Origin: Candidatus Woesearchaeota archaeon
GTDB taxonomy: Archaea; Nanobdellota; Nanobdellia; Woesearchaeales; GW2011-AR15
DNA length: 64,000 nucleotides
Assembly (NCBI GenBank): GCA_016928835.1
Contig: JAFGJW010000019.1
Coordinates: 1 to 64,000 of the forward strand
Direction: 5' to 3'
Position 1 is the stretch's first letter, and every line of letters starts with the position of its first letter. The notes below the pieces were generated by a model, which did not search any database, was not told the DNA's origin, and saw only the letters and a program-made list of their open reading frames with translations. Positions 1-9,288 of the stretch are shown piece by piece. The translations under genes were made by a program, and so were the position numbers.

Positions 1-617
1 ACAGTAAGATTATCACCGTGCTCTCTTCCAAGGCCTGATGCTGTAAAACTTGTTGATAGTGTTGTGCCTGAAGCAAGTGAATCTGTGCCATCATAGAGAG
101 TATAGTTATAGATCAGAGGTATGTTAAGAATTTCAGATTCATAATCAGAGGCTTCTTCCCAGCTTATTGAGACTGAATCATTGTTGTTTGTATAGTCCCC
201 GTCAATTATCAGAGGAGCGCTGGGAGGAGTAATATCCAAGCCTGTGCCATTATGATAGTAATAGATTGAATCATTAAAAGTGTTTAATGTGCCGCTGTAA
301 TTAATTTGGTAATAAACAGTCTTATTTCCATCATTCTCGCTCAATAGCCAGTATTTGAGGCTAACACAAGGTTCAGGATATGACCAGTTCAAATCTGAAT
401 CTAAGGGTTTGTCAGTGTTATTATCATGATTAATATACCTGCAATTAATTGCAGACCCCATGAACTCAAGATTAAGTATTACTGTTCTTAATGCTGTATA
501 ATTTTGATTAGTCTCACCAATGCCCGGAACACCAATATTTGTTATATAAACATAATCTGCAGAAGCCAGACTTAGTAATAACAAACACGCACTAATGATA
601 ATACAATATTTACGCAT
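1..617 (-). CDS. Secreted Ig/FN3-type surface protein, C-terminus outside window
   Basis: The minus strand reads open from an ATG at 617 to the window edge, so only about the first 205 residues are seen. The protein begins with a signal peptide (MRKYCIIISACLLLLSLASA). A cysteine-containing N-terminal module follows, then a segment with a DGDYTNNNDSVSISW motif. The same order (YWSLLxE..RRVYxQIN.., DxIxY, then VVDDGDYTN) is found in the two proteins upstream at 619-6534 and 6579-9242, so this is a third paralogue. The start lies one base past the stop of the 619-6534 gene, suggesting co-transcription and translational coupling. Role is probably cell-surface adhesion or S-layer-like; this is inferred from architecture only. 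Confidence 0.8.
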   Translation of the reverse strand, partial: MRKYCIIISACLLLLSLASADYVYITNIGVPGIGETNQNYTALRTVILNLEFMGSAINCRYINHDNNTDKPLDSDLNWSYPEPCVSLKYWLLSENDGNKTVYYQINYSGTLNTFNDSIYYYHNGTGLDITPPSAPLIIDGDYTNNNDSVSISWEEASDYESEILNIPLIYNYTLYDGTDSLASGTTLSTSFTASGLGREHGDNLT

Positions 618-618
618 T

Positions 619-3600
619 TTACTTTCTCTTTATCTCCAACATTACCTTTCCTGATTCACCCAGTCCAAGATTTTTAATAAACAATTGATGTTCGCCCTTA
701 TCTAAGACTATTGTATTTGTAAAACCGACCTGATACTCCCTAATTAATATCCTAAGATATTGGTTCTTATCAATAGGATAGCCGAATTTATTTGTGTATT
801 CATTAAATGTTTTTGAACTCAGATACTTCTGTTTATCTTTGACCAATGGGCTCTGTCTTGTACCAAAGAGATACATATTACCATTTAATCTTGTATATAA
901 ACCAAGATTTTTTTCCACATACACTGTTTCAGTATTATCACCATCGCCAGCCAACCCGAACAAGCTCCCTAATTCATCATTGTAGATCATGAATTGTTGA
1001 TCCTGAGCAGTATACATATCTGAATCATCATAATTCACTGACTGAACAAGTTCTGAAACGTCAAAACTTATGGAATCATTTACCTCCTGCCCATTTAAGT
1101 CCACACTTAGTACAATGTTGTGGGGGCCAATTATGCGAGGGACAAGGTGAATAAAATAGATTCCATCTCCTTTATCAGTCATAATATAGTCAGAACCGCC
1201 AAGCGGCTTCCCATTTAATAATAGAGCAAAGCTATCTTTTCTAATTTCACCCACTCCTGGGACGGTGTTAACAGTAATTTTGAAGTTAACACCAATGTAA
1301 GGTGTATACTCAGTAAGAATACCAAGATTGGCTAAAGTCACACTATCATCATAAGTGAAGCTTAGCTCGTCAATTGTGGCCAATCCAGCATTATCTATAC
1401 ATTTTATACCAATAACATAAGGTGTTTCACTTGGTTTAGCATCAATAAGAGACTCATGATATAGATCAGAAGTGTGCTCAAACTCAATATAATTATAAGA
1501 AAGATTATAATAACACACAGCATTTTCATTAGTTTCTAGTACAAGAATGGGAGAATTGGCAATTAAGCCATTAGGCTTCTTGAACAATATTTCAGGTGGC
1601 TCCACATCTCCACCAAAGTCAGAAGAGCTATTGAGGCCTGCTTTATTAAGTGAGATTATTTCACATAAATAATTATGGCCTGGTGTCGCGTTATCTGCTT
1701 GATACCAGGTATCTATACTATCTAACCACTTCCAGACTAAACCTTGACTAGATTCAATATCTGTAATATTGACCAAGTAGTCATCAATTCCAGACTCACC
1801 ATCGGCAGCAGGCAACCAGGCACACATAATTGCATTAGAATCGGCATATTGCACATTATGCAGCACTTCGGGTTTTGTTGGCGGTGAGGTATCAATGCCA
1901 TACCAACAATCATTCTGCCTCACTGTGTTCCCCCAGTTATTTGCATTATCTACTGGTCTAATATTAAAATAGTACTGCCCATCTCCATAGGATACACCAT
2001 TGTATATTACCTCATTTCCACTCTTTATTATATAAGTATCTGGATTTGAAGATGGATTTTTATTAAGGATATAGCTATACCCCTTTATACCAGATATTGT
2101 GTCTTCCCCATTCCAAGTTAATCCTATTTTTGTACTATGAGTCCACGAGTTGCATTCATGAGTTGTTGAATGGACTCCGCTTGCAGTAGGCGCTATTGTA
2201 TCAACAACAATGCCGTCAGACGAAGATACATTTGTTAGGTTATTTGAGTTTGTGACTCTAATAAAAAAAGTATAATTTTTCCCATTTTCTAACTCAAGCC
2301 CTGTAACCTCAGCTTCAGTATACTGGCCTGTATCTGTCCAATTCACAACAACATCTTTGTTTTCATCAAGTATCCTGTACTCATAAGCAAGCTTAAGACC
2401 CATAGCTTCTGCTTGAGGATCTTTTGCCCCATACCATCTTGCAGCTAATTTTGTATTGTTATTAGTATAATCCCCATCATCTATCACTACTGGCATAGTT
2501 GGTGAGGCAAAAAGCAAACAATAACCGCTCTGGTCATACTGTATTGAATCACTATGTGTTGTTATCAGGCTATCTGAATGGTTTATTTGTAGATAAACTC
2601 TCCTTATGCCTTCCTCATTAACAAGAGACCAATACTCCGGGCTGGAACATGTATGCCATGCAGTCCAATGCATTGTGTCTTCATTGCTAAATCTGCATGA
2701 TACTGCAGTAGGAGAATAAGAATAAAATAGGATAACTGCTATCGAAGTTGTACATACCTGACTAATATTTGGAAAGCCAATTTGACCAAAATTAGTTATC
2801 TGCAGCCCTTCAGGTATTGCTATCTCAAGGTTTCTTCTCTCAGAAAAACCAGTATTGTCACATAATCCTTGATCTATGCAGCGGATATACCATGTATAAT
2901 TACCGTTTGATAAACTAAGTGTGAAGTTATGCGCTCCTTGACCTATATCCAATTTGTTTTGTTCCAGCTCCCGACCAACAAATAAAGAGCAATTGAATAA
3001 GTTATGCTTCCAATCAAAAACAGAAAAATCAAAAACAATTGGATTTGCATCCCAGAAGGAAGTTATTTTTGCATTATCCTCTGGAGATATAGAAGTAACC
3101 TTAGGAAGATCTTTACCCACAGTAATATTCTCAGTGTAATTTTGGCCATTCTGGTAGGATTTCTGGCCGTCAACTGCACATCCAAGGGTGTAATTTGTCT
3201 CGGAATCAACCACTGGCGAAGAACAATTGAATTTAGCTATATTCCATGTCCATCCATTGAAATTGCATTGCTCTCCACTATCATATCCACCATTATGATT
3301 TAGGTCCCAATAGCCCAAAACACTATTAATATTGCCTGGGTTGGATGTGCAGTTCAAATAAATAACTTGTCCTGTACAGGGAGTATTATTATTCACACTG
3401 ATTCCAGTGATCTGAACTGGGCAGTCACTATCTCCATGACCGCAATACATGCTATCATAATCACATTCACCGTCACAATCATTATCATAATGGTCACTGC
3501 AAACACTTAATTCATCTTCCTCAGGAACAGAATCCCATATCCATGCGGCGGATTTGCTTCTATAACAAACATGATTAGGTGTTTCATCCTCATTTGTTAT

Positions 3601-6534
3601 CAAATCATAAAAATAATCACACTGGTAATCAAACTTACATTCTCGCTGTTGGTTATCACAACAACCCGAACCAGAACAAGAGGAACTGCAATACGCAGCA
3701 GAGGATTCAGATTCTGTCATTTTTCCATCAGAACCATCTACATCATCATAGTTATCACAAGTAACAGTTACCCCTGCAGTCCAGCCTGTATTTGTACATT
3801 GAACTTGAGAATAACATATATCTGGGTCATTTGTACTATATTCAAATCCATAACCTACAGCACCGCAATTGACACATGCAAATGTCCCTATTGTTGTATC
3901 CTGTGAATAATCCCATCCGTCTGTATCAGCTTGGCAAGCATCAGTGTTGCTATATAGACATCTATCATTGCTCCCAGTATAGTTTATTTGCTCACAGTCT
4001 GCTCCACTTCCACCCATATCTCCCTCATTGCACGTTGGATGAGTTTGAGAACTAATTCCTGTACAGCCGGTTGTTGTGCACGAATCAGCCTCATTAACAG
4101 CAGCGCCATTATCATAGTAGCAACTATTCCCAATTTCTGTTCCAGGATCATAACAACTTACATTATAATAATCCCAGCCATCATCGTCAGCTGCACAACA
4201 ATCTGAACTTTGATATAGACACTGGTTTGCAGCATCTCTATAGCAGTAACAGGCACCATTACTAAAGGCACCAAAGTCACAAGAATAGGGAGAAGACTCG
4301 CCGTTCTCACAACCATTATTTGCCCCGCTCCCTGAACAACCTTCATCATAGTAGCATTTGCCGCCACTAACATTTCCTTCATCTAAGCAAGTATCATAAG
4401 TGGCATCAGTCCAACCATTATTGCAAGTAATAGAATAGTAACATCTGTTTTCAGAATCTGCCATTTGATAGCCTGAAGCGCAGCTAGTGCATGTTGTTGA
4501 GCCAACAGTTGTATCAGAGGACGCAGCACATGAACTTGAACACCAGTTACAAATTTGTCCAACAACAAAGTCATAACCTGGTACTTGTTCATCACAAGTA
4601 AGGTCCCCACCGCAATTTGTATTATAACTGTCTGTATATTCACACTCACCAGTGTCTCCACCGCCTGTCTGATATCCGCATTCACTATCACAGAAGGAAG
4701 TAATAACATGATTAACATTACACCACCAGCCATTAGGCACCAGTTCATCGCATTGGTTGCTGCCGCCACAGTTGGAATTCATGTCATCTGTATATTCACA
4801 GGTTCCAATATCACCACTCGAACTGTAATAAGTACAGAATCCGCTGCCTGATTCCCTGCCGCATTCTCCATTAACAATATGATTCGTATTGCACCACCAA
4901 TGATACGCATAGGTTACTTCATCACAATTAGAAGAGGCGCCACATCCCGACTCGCATCCGTTATCCCCTCCAGATTCTTTCTTATTTGTTAAATCACACG
5001 TAGCACATTTATCGTCAGATGCATCACATCTTTTTGTTGAGGGAGCGAAAGACGCATCACCTATATAATCACAATACCAGGTATTTTCTGCGTCACATAC
5101 CTCCTCCTGTGCTCCAAAATGGGAGCCAGAAGTGATTGAAGAGGTTGTATCAGAGGCATAGTTGGTATGGCAATCAGCATGGCTTGCGCCACCACATAAA
5201 CCCGCAGGCCCAAATCCACCACCAAGACTTCCCTGATCACATTGCCAACCGTAATTAACAGAAGAGTGCTGACAATCATAATATATAGTTCCGCCACCAG
5301 AAGAGCGAGCTGCTTCAGTTGTGTCGCACTGAGCGCCAGAAGGACCCTGCGTGCAAACACCAAAACTCAAATAACTAGTATCACTGTTGTAACTGCACAT
5401 ATGACCATTATAACCGTCACAATTAGCCCTGCAATCTGCAAAGCCAACGCCTTCCACACAATAATCAGAGCAGCACTCGTTACCATGATCACATGGCATA
5501 CCATTTGCAGAACAACACGAATCCACGCATTCATTATCAGCACTAATATAATCATTTGCATTATCGCAGCACCTGTTCGCGCTTGCCCCAGGACACCCTC
5601 TAATAGTATAATCAATATAATGTTCTCCAGAATCATCACCGCAACAGCCAGTTGTTATGCTTGGTGGGTTGTACTCGCCATGAGCAGAAGATTCACCAGT
5701 AGCGGCCCATGTTTCTCCACAGTTAGTACAATAGCCTGAATTTAAATCTGGATCATATTGGTCAAAAGTACAGCCATTGTAGCATATTCCGTCTCTCCAC
5801 CTGCAACTATCTATCCCTGTACCACATGTACCATCACAATAATTATTATCGCAGGGCGTATCAGAAGAACTACAACTTCCACTGTCGCAAGAATAGTCTT
5901 TATATGTATTACCATAACAGCCATCAAGGTTGTTACAATTCTGCGCATTCTGGTAATCACATGTGCATGTTCCACAATACGCGTTTGGACCTGATCCCTG
6001 ACACAGATTGTTACAGGGGTCTTGTGTAGCCTCCTGAACCCAAGTATTTGTCGCATCACACGTGGGAGGACAGGAAATTGTGCCACAACTATGGCGGTTT
6101 GAATAAGAATACACTCCATGATCCAAACAATTACAGCTGCATACTCCTGAAGTTATTAGACTGCATTTCCTATCGCACCAATAATCTCTTGTTTCTATTT
6201 CAGTTCCACTTGTACAATAATCACCATCTCTGCTGCTGCATGCTTCATCACCTCCGCATTCTTCTAGATATGTGTAACAATTAGCAGGGTCACATGGACC
6301 ATATGTCCAAGCACATTCATCTGATTGGCAACCGCAGCTCGGCGGACCGCAGTCTATCGCATCATCACAATAGCAATGCCCTGAGTCCTCGCATCTCCAA
6401 CTGGATCCGTCACAGTAGTCATGACCACAAGCATAAGGATATGTAAATTGAGCATGGAGAAGGAAAAAAACAGTTGCAATTAATGAGGTAAACAGAAATT
6501 TAAATCTATATATGCCCCTCCCCTTTTTTCCCAT
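619..6534 (-). CDS. Giant cysteine-rich secreted surface protein (1971 aa)
   Basis: An N-terminal hydrophobic stretch (residues about 11-29) acts as signal peptide or anchor. Residues about 35-1060 are extremely cysteine-rich (more than 100 Cys), with imperfect internal repeats. The clearest run is residues 540-655, where a unit of about 55 residues recurs with the patterns WWCNxNH, GECEYTD and NCGG..CDE. Residues about 1060-1230 carry Ig-like segments. Residues about 1245-1971 are FN3/Ig-like and align with almost the whole of the neighbouring 6579-9242 protein (shared VVDTxAP, GDGQYYFxIR and GIDTSPPTKP motifs). Such a protein is expected to be exported and rigidified by disulfides. The ATG at 6534 follows a TATA-like AAATATTTATA in the 44-base gap, consistent with leaderless initiation. 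No enzymatic motif was recognised. Function as adhesin or envelope protein is inference. Confidence 0.85.
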   Translation of the reverse strand: MGKKGRGIYRFKFLFTSLIATVFFLLHAQFTYPYACGHDYCDGSSWRCEDSGHCYCDDAIDCGPPSCGCQSDECAWTYGPCDPANCYTYLEECGGDEACSSRDGDYCTSGTEIETRDYWCDRKCSLITSGVCSCNCLDHGVYSYSNRHSCGTISCPPTCDATNTWVQEATQDPCNNLCQGSGPNAYCGTCTCDYQNAQNCNNLDGCYGNTYKDYSCDSGSCSSSDTPCDNNYCDGTCGTGIDSCRWRDGICYNGCTFDQYDPDLNSGYCTNCGETWAATGESSAHGEYNPPSITTGCCGDDSGEHYIDYTIRGCPGASANRCCDNANDYISADNECVDSCCSANGMPCDHGNECCSDYCVEGVGFADCRANCDGYNGHMCSYNSDTSYLSFGVCTQGPSGAQCDTTEAARSSGGGTIYYDCQHSSVNYGWQCDQGSLGGGFGPAGLCGGASHADCHTNYASDTTSSITSGSHFGAQEEVCDAENTWYCDYIGDASFAPSTKRCDASDDKCATCDLTNKKESGGDNGCESGCGASSNCDEVTYAYHWWCNTNHIVNGECGRESGSGFCTYYSSSGDIGTCEYTDDMNSNCGGSNQCDELVPNGWWCNVNHVITSFCDSECGYQTGGGDTGECEYTDSYNTNCGGDLTCDEQVPGYDFVVGQICNWCSSSCAASSDTTVGSTTCTSCASGYQMADSENRCYYSITCNNGWTDATYDTCLDEGNVSGGKCYYDEGCSGSGANNGCENGESSPYSCDFGAFSNGACYCYRDAANQCLYQSSDCCAADDDGWDYYNVSCYDPGTEIGNSCYYDNGAAVNEADSCTTTGCTGISSQTHPTCNEGDMGGSGADCEQINYTGSNDRCLYSNTDACQADTDGWDYSQDTTIGTFACVNCGAVGYGFEYSTNDPDICYSQVQCTNTGWTAGVTVTCDNYDDVDGSDGKMTESESSAAYCSSSCSGSGCCDNQQRECKFDYQCDYFYDLITNEDETPNHVCYRSKSAAWIWDSVPEEDELSVCSDHYDNDCDGECDYDSMYCGHGDSDCPVQITGISVNNNTPCTGQVIYLNCTSNPGNINSVLGYWDLNHNGGYDSGEQCNFNGWTWNIAKFNCSSPVVDSETNYTLGCAVDGQKSYQNGQNYTENITVGKDLPKVTSISPEDNAKITSFWDANPIVFDFSVFDWKHNLFNCSLFVGRELEQNKLDIGQGAHNFTLSLSNGNYTWYIRCIDQGLCDNTGFSERRNLEIAIPEGLQITNFGQIGFPNISQVCTTSIAVILFYSYSPTAVSCRFSNEDTMHWTAWHTCSSPEYWSLVNEEGIRRVYLQINHSDSLITTHSDSIQYDQSGYCLLFASPTMPVVIDDGDYTNNNTKLAARWYGAKDPQAEAMGLKLAYEYRILDENKDVVVNWTDTGQYTEAEVTGLELENGKNYTFFIRVTNSNNLTNVSSSDGIVVDTIAPTASGVHSTTHECNSWTHSTKIGLTWNGEDTISGIKGYSYILNKNPSSNPDTYIIKSGNEVIYNGVSYGDGQYYFNIRPVDNANNWGNTVRQNDCWYGIDTSPPTKPEVLHNVQYADSNAIMCAWLPAADGESGIDDYLVNITDIESSQGLVWKWLDSIDTWYQADNATPGHNYLCEIISLNKAGLNSSSDFGGDVEPPEILFKKPNGLIANSPILVLETNENAVCYYNLSYNYIEFEHTSDLYHESLIDAKPSETPYVIGIKCIDNAGLATIDELSFTYDDSVTLANLGILTEYTPYIGVNFKITVNTVPGVGEIRKDSFALLLNGKPLGGSDYIMTDKGDGIYFIHLVPRIIGPHNIVLSVDLNGQEVNDSISFDVSELVQSVNYDDSDMYTAQDQQFMIYNDELGSLFGLAGDGDNTETVYVEKNLGLYTRLNGNMYLFGTRQSPLVKDKQKYLSSKTFNEYTNKFGYPIDKNQYLRILIREYQVGFTNTIVLDKGEHQLFIKNLGLGESGKVMLEIKRK

Positions 6535-6550
6535 GTATTTTTCTAAGAAG

Positions 6551-6573
6551 ATAAGACTATAAATATTTTTCTA
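6551..6573 (-). promoter_or_regulatory. TATA-type promoter for the giant cysteine-rich gene
   Basis: The minus strand carries an AAAAATATTTATAG element in the 44-base gap, centred about 27 bases before the ATG at 6534, the usual distance for a leaderless archaeal transcript. It suggests that the giant gene has its own promoter as well as possible read-through from the gene before it. Confidence 0.5.
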
Positions 6574-6578
6574 AGCAG

Positions 6579-9242
6579 TCAGTCTCGTTTCTCACTAATT
6601 TCATACATTAATTTGTCGCCGCTTATCCCTGTATTTTTAACAACCAAGACGTGCCTACCCTTCTCAAGAACAATGTCATTTGAGAATCCGACATTCGGTT
6701 TCAAGATGTAGAAGCGGAGCAGATAATCTGCCTCAATTGGGTAGCCGAACTTATTTGTAAACTCACTAAATGTTTTTGAACTTAGGTAATTCTCCTTACT
6801 CATAAGGTTACTATTGCCTCTTGTTCCAATGATATACATATTTCCATCGAGCCTTGAGCTCAGATTCAAACCATTAGGAATAGGATCTGTTTCTGTATTA
6901 GTACCATCACCTCCCAATCCAAAGGTTGTACTCCTTAATCCCCCATATATAATATATTTCGAATTTGAAGGTGCAGATAACTCTTCATCTACATATGCTA
7001 TAACTTGTGTTAAATCCTTAATGTCTATATCAAGTTCATCACTTCTCACTACACTATTCACACTAACGTTGACACTAACAGAAGAATATCCTACACTATC
7101 TGGCTCAAAATAAATATAATAAGTACCATTGCCTCTATCAACAATGGAAAAATCATTTGAAGAAACCTCTTGTTCATCAACATAAACATAGAAAGATGAC
7201 TTTGGTATCTCGCCGATGCCAGGGGTTGTATTTACAATTAACAGAGATTTAACATTCACATAATAAGATTGTGGCTGGGGAACAGATATGCTTGAGGGTG
7301 AAGCTGAAGCATTATAAGTGAATGTAATAATTTCCGATGTACTCAGACCAACTGTATCATAACACTTGACTTCAATATTGTACTCTTGTATGCTTGGAGA
7401 GAGGTCTAGTTTTGACTCATGGAATGTATCATTAGTATGCTCAAAAAGTGCGTAACCTTGGCTGGTATTATAATAACAAGATGCTGTCTCATCTGTTTCA
7501 AGTACCAGGATCGGACTGTTAATAATTGTCCCTCTTGGTTTCTTGAATAATATCTCTGGCGGCACAGTATCTGCATTTAGATCCGAAGAGCTATTAAGTC
7601 CAGCATTATTTAAAGAGATAACCCCGCACATGTAATTATGGCCTGGCGTAGCATTATTTGCCTGAAATCCCGTCTCATTGCTGCCAAGCCACTGGCGAAC
7701 AAGCAGCTGTTCAGTGTCAATATCAGTGATATTGACAAGATAATCAGCAATACCTGACTCGTCATCCTGTGCCGGCAGCCATCCAAAAATCAGTACATTA
7801 GAATCAGCTGATTTCACATCATTTAACACAACTGGTTTAGTTGGCGGCGAGGTGTCTATACCATACCAGCCTTCTGTAACCGTGTTGTCCCAGTTATTTG
7901 CATTATCTACTGCCCTGATATGGAAATAGTATTGTCCGTCTCCATAAGGCACATTAGTATAGGTTATTCCACTTCCTGTCTTTATTGTGTATATATCAGG
8001 CGGATTATCAGAGAATTTATCTAGCCTATAGCTATAGCCTTTTACACCTGAATTTGAATCTGAAGCAGACCAGGCAAAGCTGACATTGTTGTCGTATGTC
8101 CATTCATTTTTTGTATGGCTCGTGCTCTGAACTGTCCCCATCACTGGTGCTACTGTATCAACAACAATACCGTTTGACCTGACTATATTTGAAAGGTTTT
8201 TTGCATTGGTTACTCTAACTAAGAAAGAGTAGTTGCCTCCTTCATCTAGATCAACAGGTTTAGTAATTTCAGTGGCTGAGCCTGCATCTGTCCAGTCTAC
8301 AATAGTACTGTTAGTTTGATTAACTATTTTGTACTCATATTTTAATGTCAGTCCAAGACGCTCTGCATATGGGTCACAGGCGCCATACCAGTAAGCATGT
8401 AGCAGAGTATTAATATTTGTATAGTCCCCATCATCCACAACAATAGGCAGCATCGGCACATTAAATAATAAGCAGGCACCTGTCCTGTTGTAGTATATAG
8501 TGTCACTGTAATTCATAACCATCCCGTCAGAATGGTTTACCTGCATATAGACCCTTCTTAAACCCTCTTGATCAAGCAGGGACCAATAATAAGGTGTAGA
8601 GGGATTTTGCCATGCGGTCCAATCGACTGTGTTCTCATTGCTAAGCCTGAACTTTGTTGATCCTTGTGAGAAGAATAAAAGAAGTATAACTGCATTTGAT
8701 GTTGTGCAGTCCTCACTGAGCTCTGGAAAACCAACTAGTCCTAAGCTTGTTATAATCAGCCCTTCTTCTATATCTGCACAGCACACCTTTAAATCATAAG
8801 GGCTGTCGCAGTCTGCCACATGCGCATTATCATAATCAGAAAGCTCTAGAACGCAAGCTTCAGTCGCATCGCAATCAGTAGTCCTGTATTGACAAAAAAT
8901 GTGTCTGCCTGTTGCATTTAGGTAGATATCATGGCCATGGCCAGAGGTTGTATATGCATGCGCATTTGCTGTGTCTGTCAAAGAGACAACAAGGTTATTA
9001 ACCTGGCCAGGGGAATCGACAATTGCCAAGCCAGTAACACCATCACAGCACACATCATATGAATAACTGAAAGTGTCATCTGCCGCATGTGCATTTGTTG
9101 TATCTGTAAGAGTCATTATTTTAAGCTGTGTATTTTTGCAGCTTGTATCAACTTCGCAGTTGAGGGATGCGTTAACTAAACAAAGAAAAAGCATACTAAT
9201 AAAAAAGAGCAATAACAATTTTGTTTTTGTGATTTTTCTCAT
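6579..9242 (-). CDS. Secreted surface protein with NAHA-type repeats and FN3/Ig domains (887 aa)
   Basis: A signal peptide spans residues 1-26 (cleavage probably after VNA). The N-terminal 165 residues contain three cysteine-bearing units, each with an LxDxxNAHx motif (LTDTTNAHA near 45, LTDTANAHA near 88, LSDYDNAHV near 134). Residues about 165-887 align with the C-terminal 720 residues of the 619-6534 protein: the FSxxxTKFRLSNENTxxWTAW region, a WSLLxxEGLRRVY segment, an FN3-like pair ending GIDTSPPTKP, then further beta-sandwich repeats. The two genes are thus paralogues that share a scaffold and differ in the displayed N-terminal module. There is no transmembrane helix at the C-terminus, so surface retention must use another mechanism. 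Many N-x-S/T sites are present, so glycosylation is plausible. Confidence 0.85.
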   Translation of the reverse strand: MRKITKTKLLLLFFISMLFLCLVNASLNCEVDTSCKNTQLKIMTLTDTTNAHAADDTFSYSYDVCCDGVTGLAIVDSPGQVNNLVVSLTDTANAHAYTTSGHGHDIYLNATGRHIFCQYRTTDCDATEACVLELSDYDNAHVADCDSPYDLKVCCADIEEGLIITSLGLVGFPELSEDCTTSNAVILLLFFSQGSTKFRLSNENTVDWTAWQNPSTPYYWSLLDQEGLRRVYMQVNHSDGMVMNYSDTIYYNRTGACLLFNVPMLPIVVDDGDYTNINTLLHAYWYGACDPYAERLGLTLKYEYKIVNQTNSTIVDWTDAGSATEITKPVDLDEGGNYSFLVRVTNAKNLSNIVRSNGIVVDTVAPVMGTVQSTSHTKNEWTYDNNVSFAWSASDSNSGVKGYSYRLDKFSDNPPDIYTIKTGSGITYTNVPYGDGQYYFHIRAVDNANNWDNTVTEGWYGIDTSPPTKPVVLNDVKSADSNVLIFGWLPAQDDESGIADYLVNITDIDTEQLLVRQWLGSNETGFQANNATPGHNYMCGVISLNNAGLNSSSDLNADTVPPEILFKKPRGTIINSPILVLETDETASCYYNTSQGYALFEHTNDTFHESKLDLSPSIQEYNIEVKCYDTVGLSTSEIITFTYNASASPSSISVPQPQSYYVNVKSLLIVNTTPGIGEIPKSSFYVYVDEQEVSSNDFSIVDRGNGTYYIYFEPDSVGYSSVSVNVSVNSVVRSDELDIDIKDLTQVIAYVDEELSAPSNSKYIIYGGLRSTTFGLGGDGTNTETDPIPNGLNLSSRLDGNMYIIGTRGNSNLMSKENYLSSKTFSEFTNKFGYPIEADYLLRFYILKPNVGFSNDIVLEKGRHVLVVKNTGISGDKLMYEISEKRD

Positions 9243-9288
9243 TGTCTCAGTGATAAGGAATCATCCTGACTCAAAGAGGCATTCCTGG

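Noticed and set aside
3571-6284. Many plus- and minus-strand open frames within the cysteine-rich gene
   Set aside because: They are by-products of its TGT/TGC-rich coding sequence; their predicted proteins are low-complexity Ile/Thr/Val or Met-rich and lack start signals.
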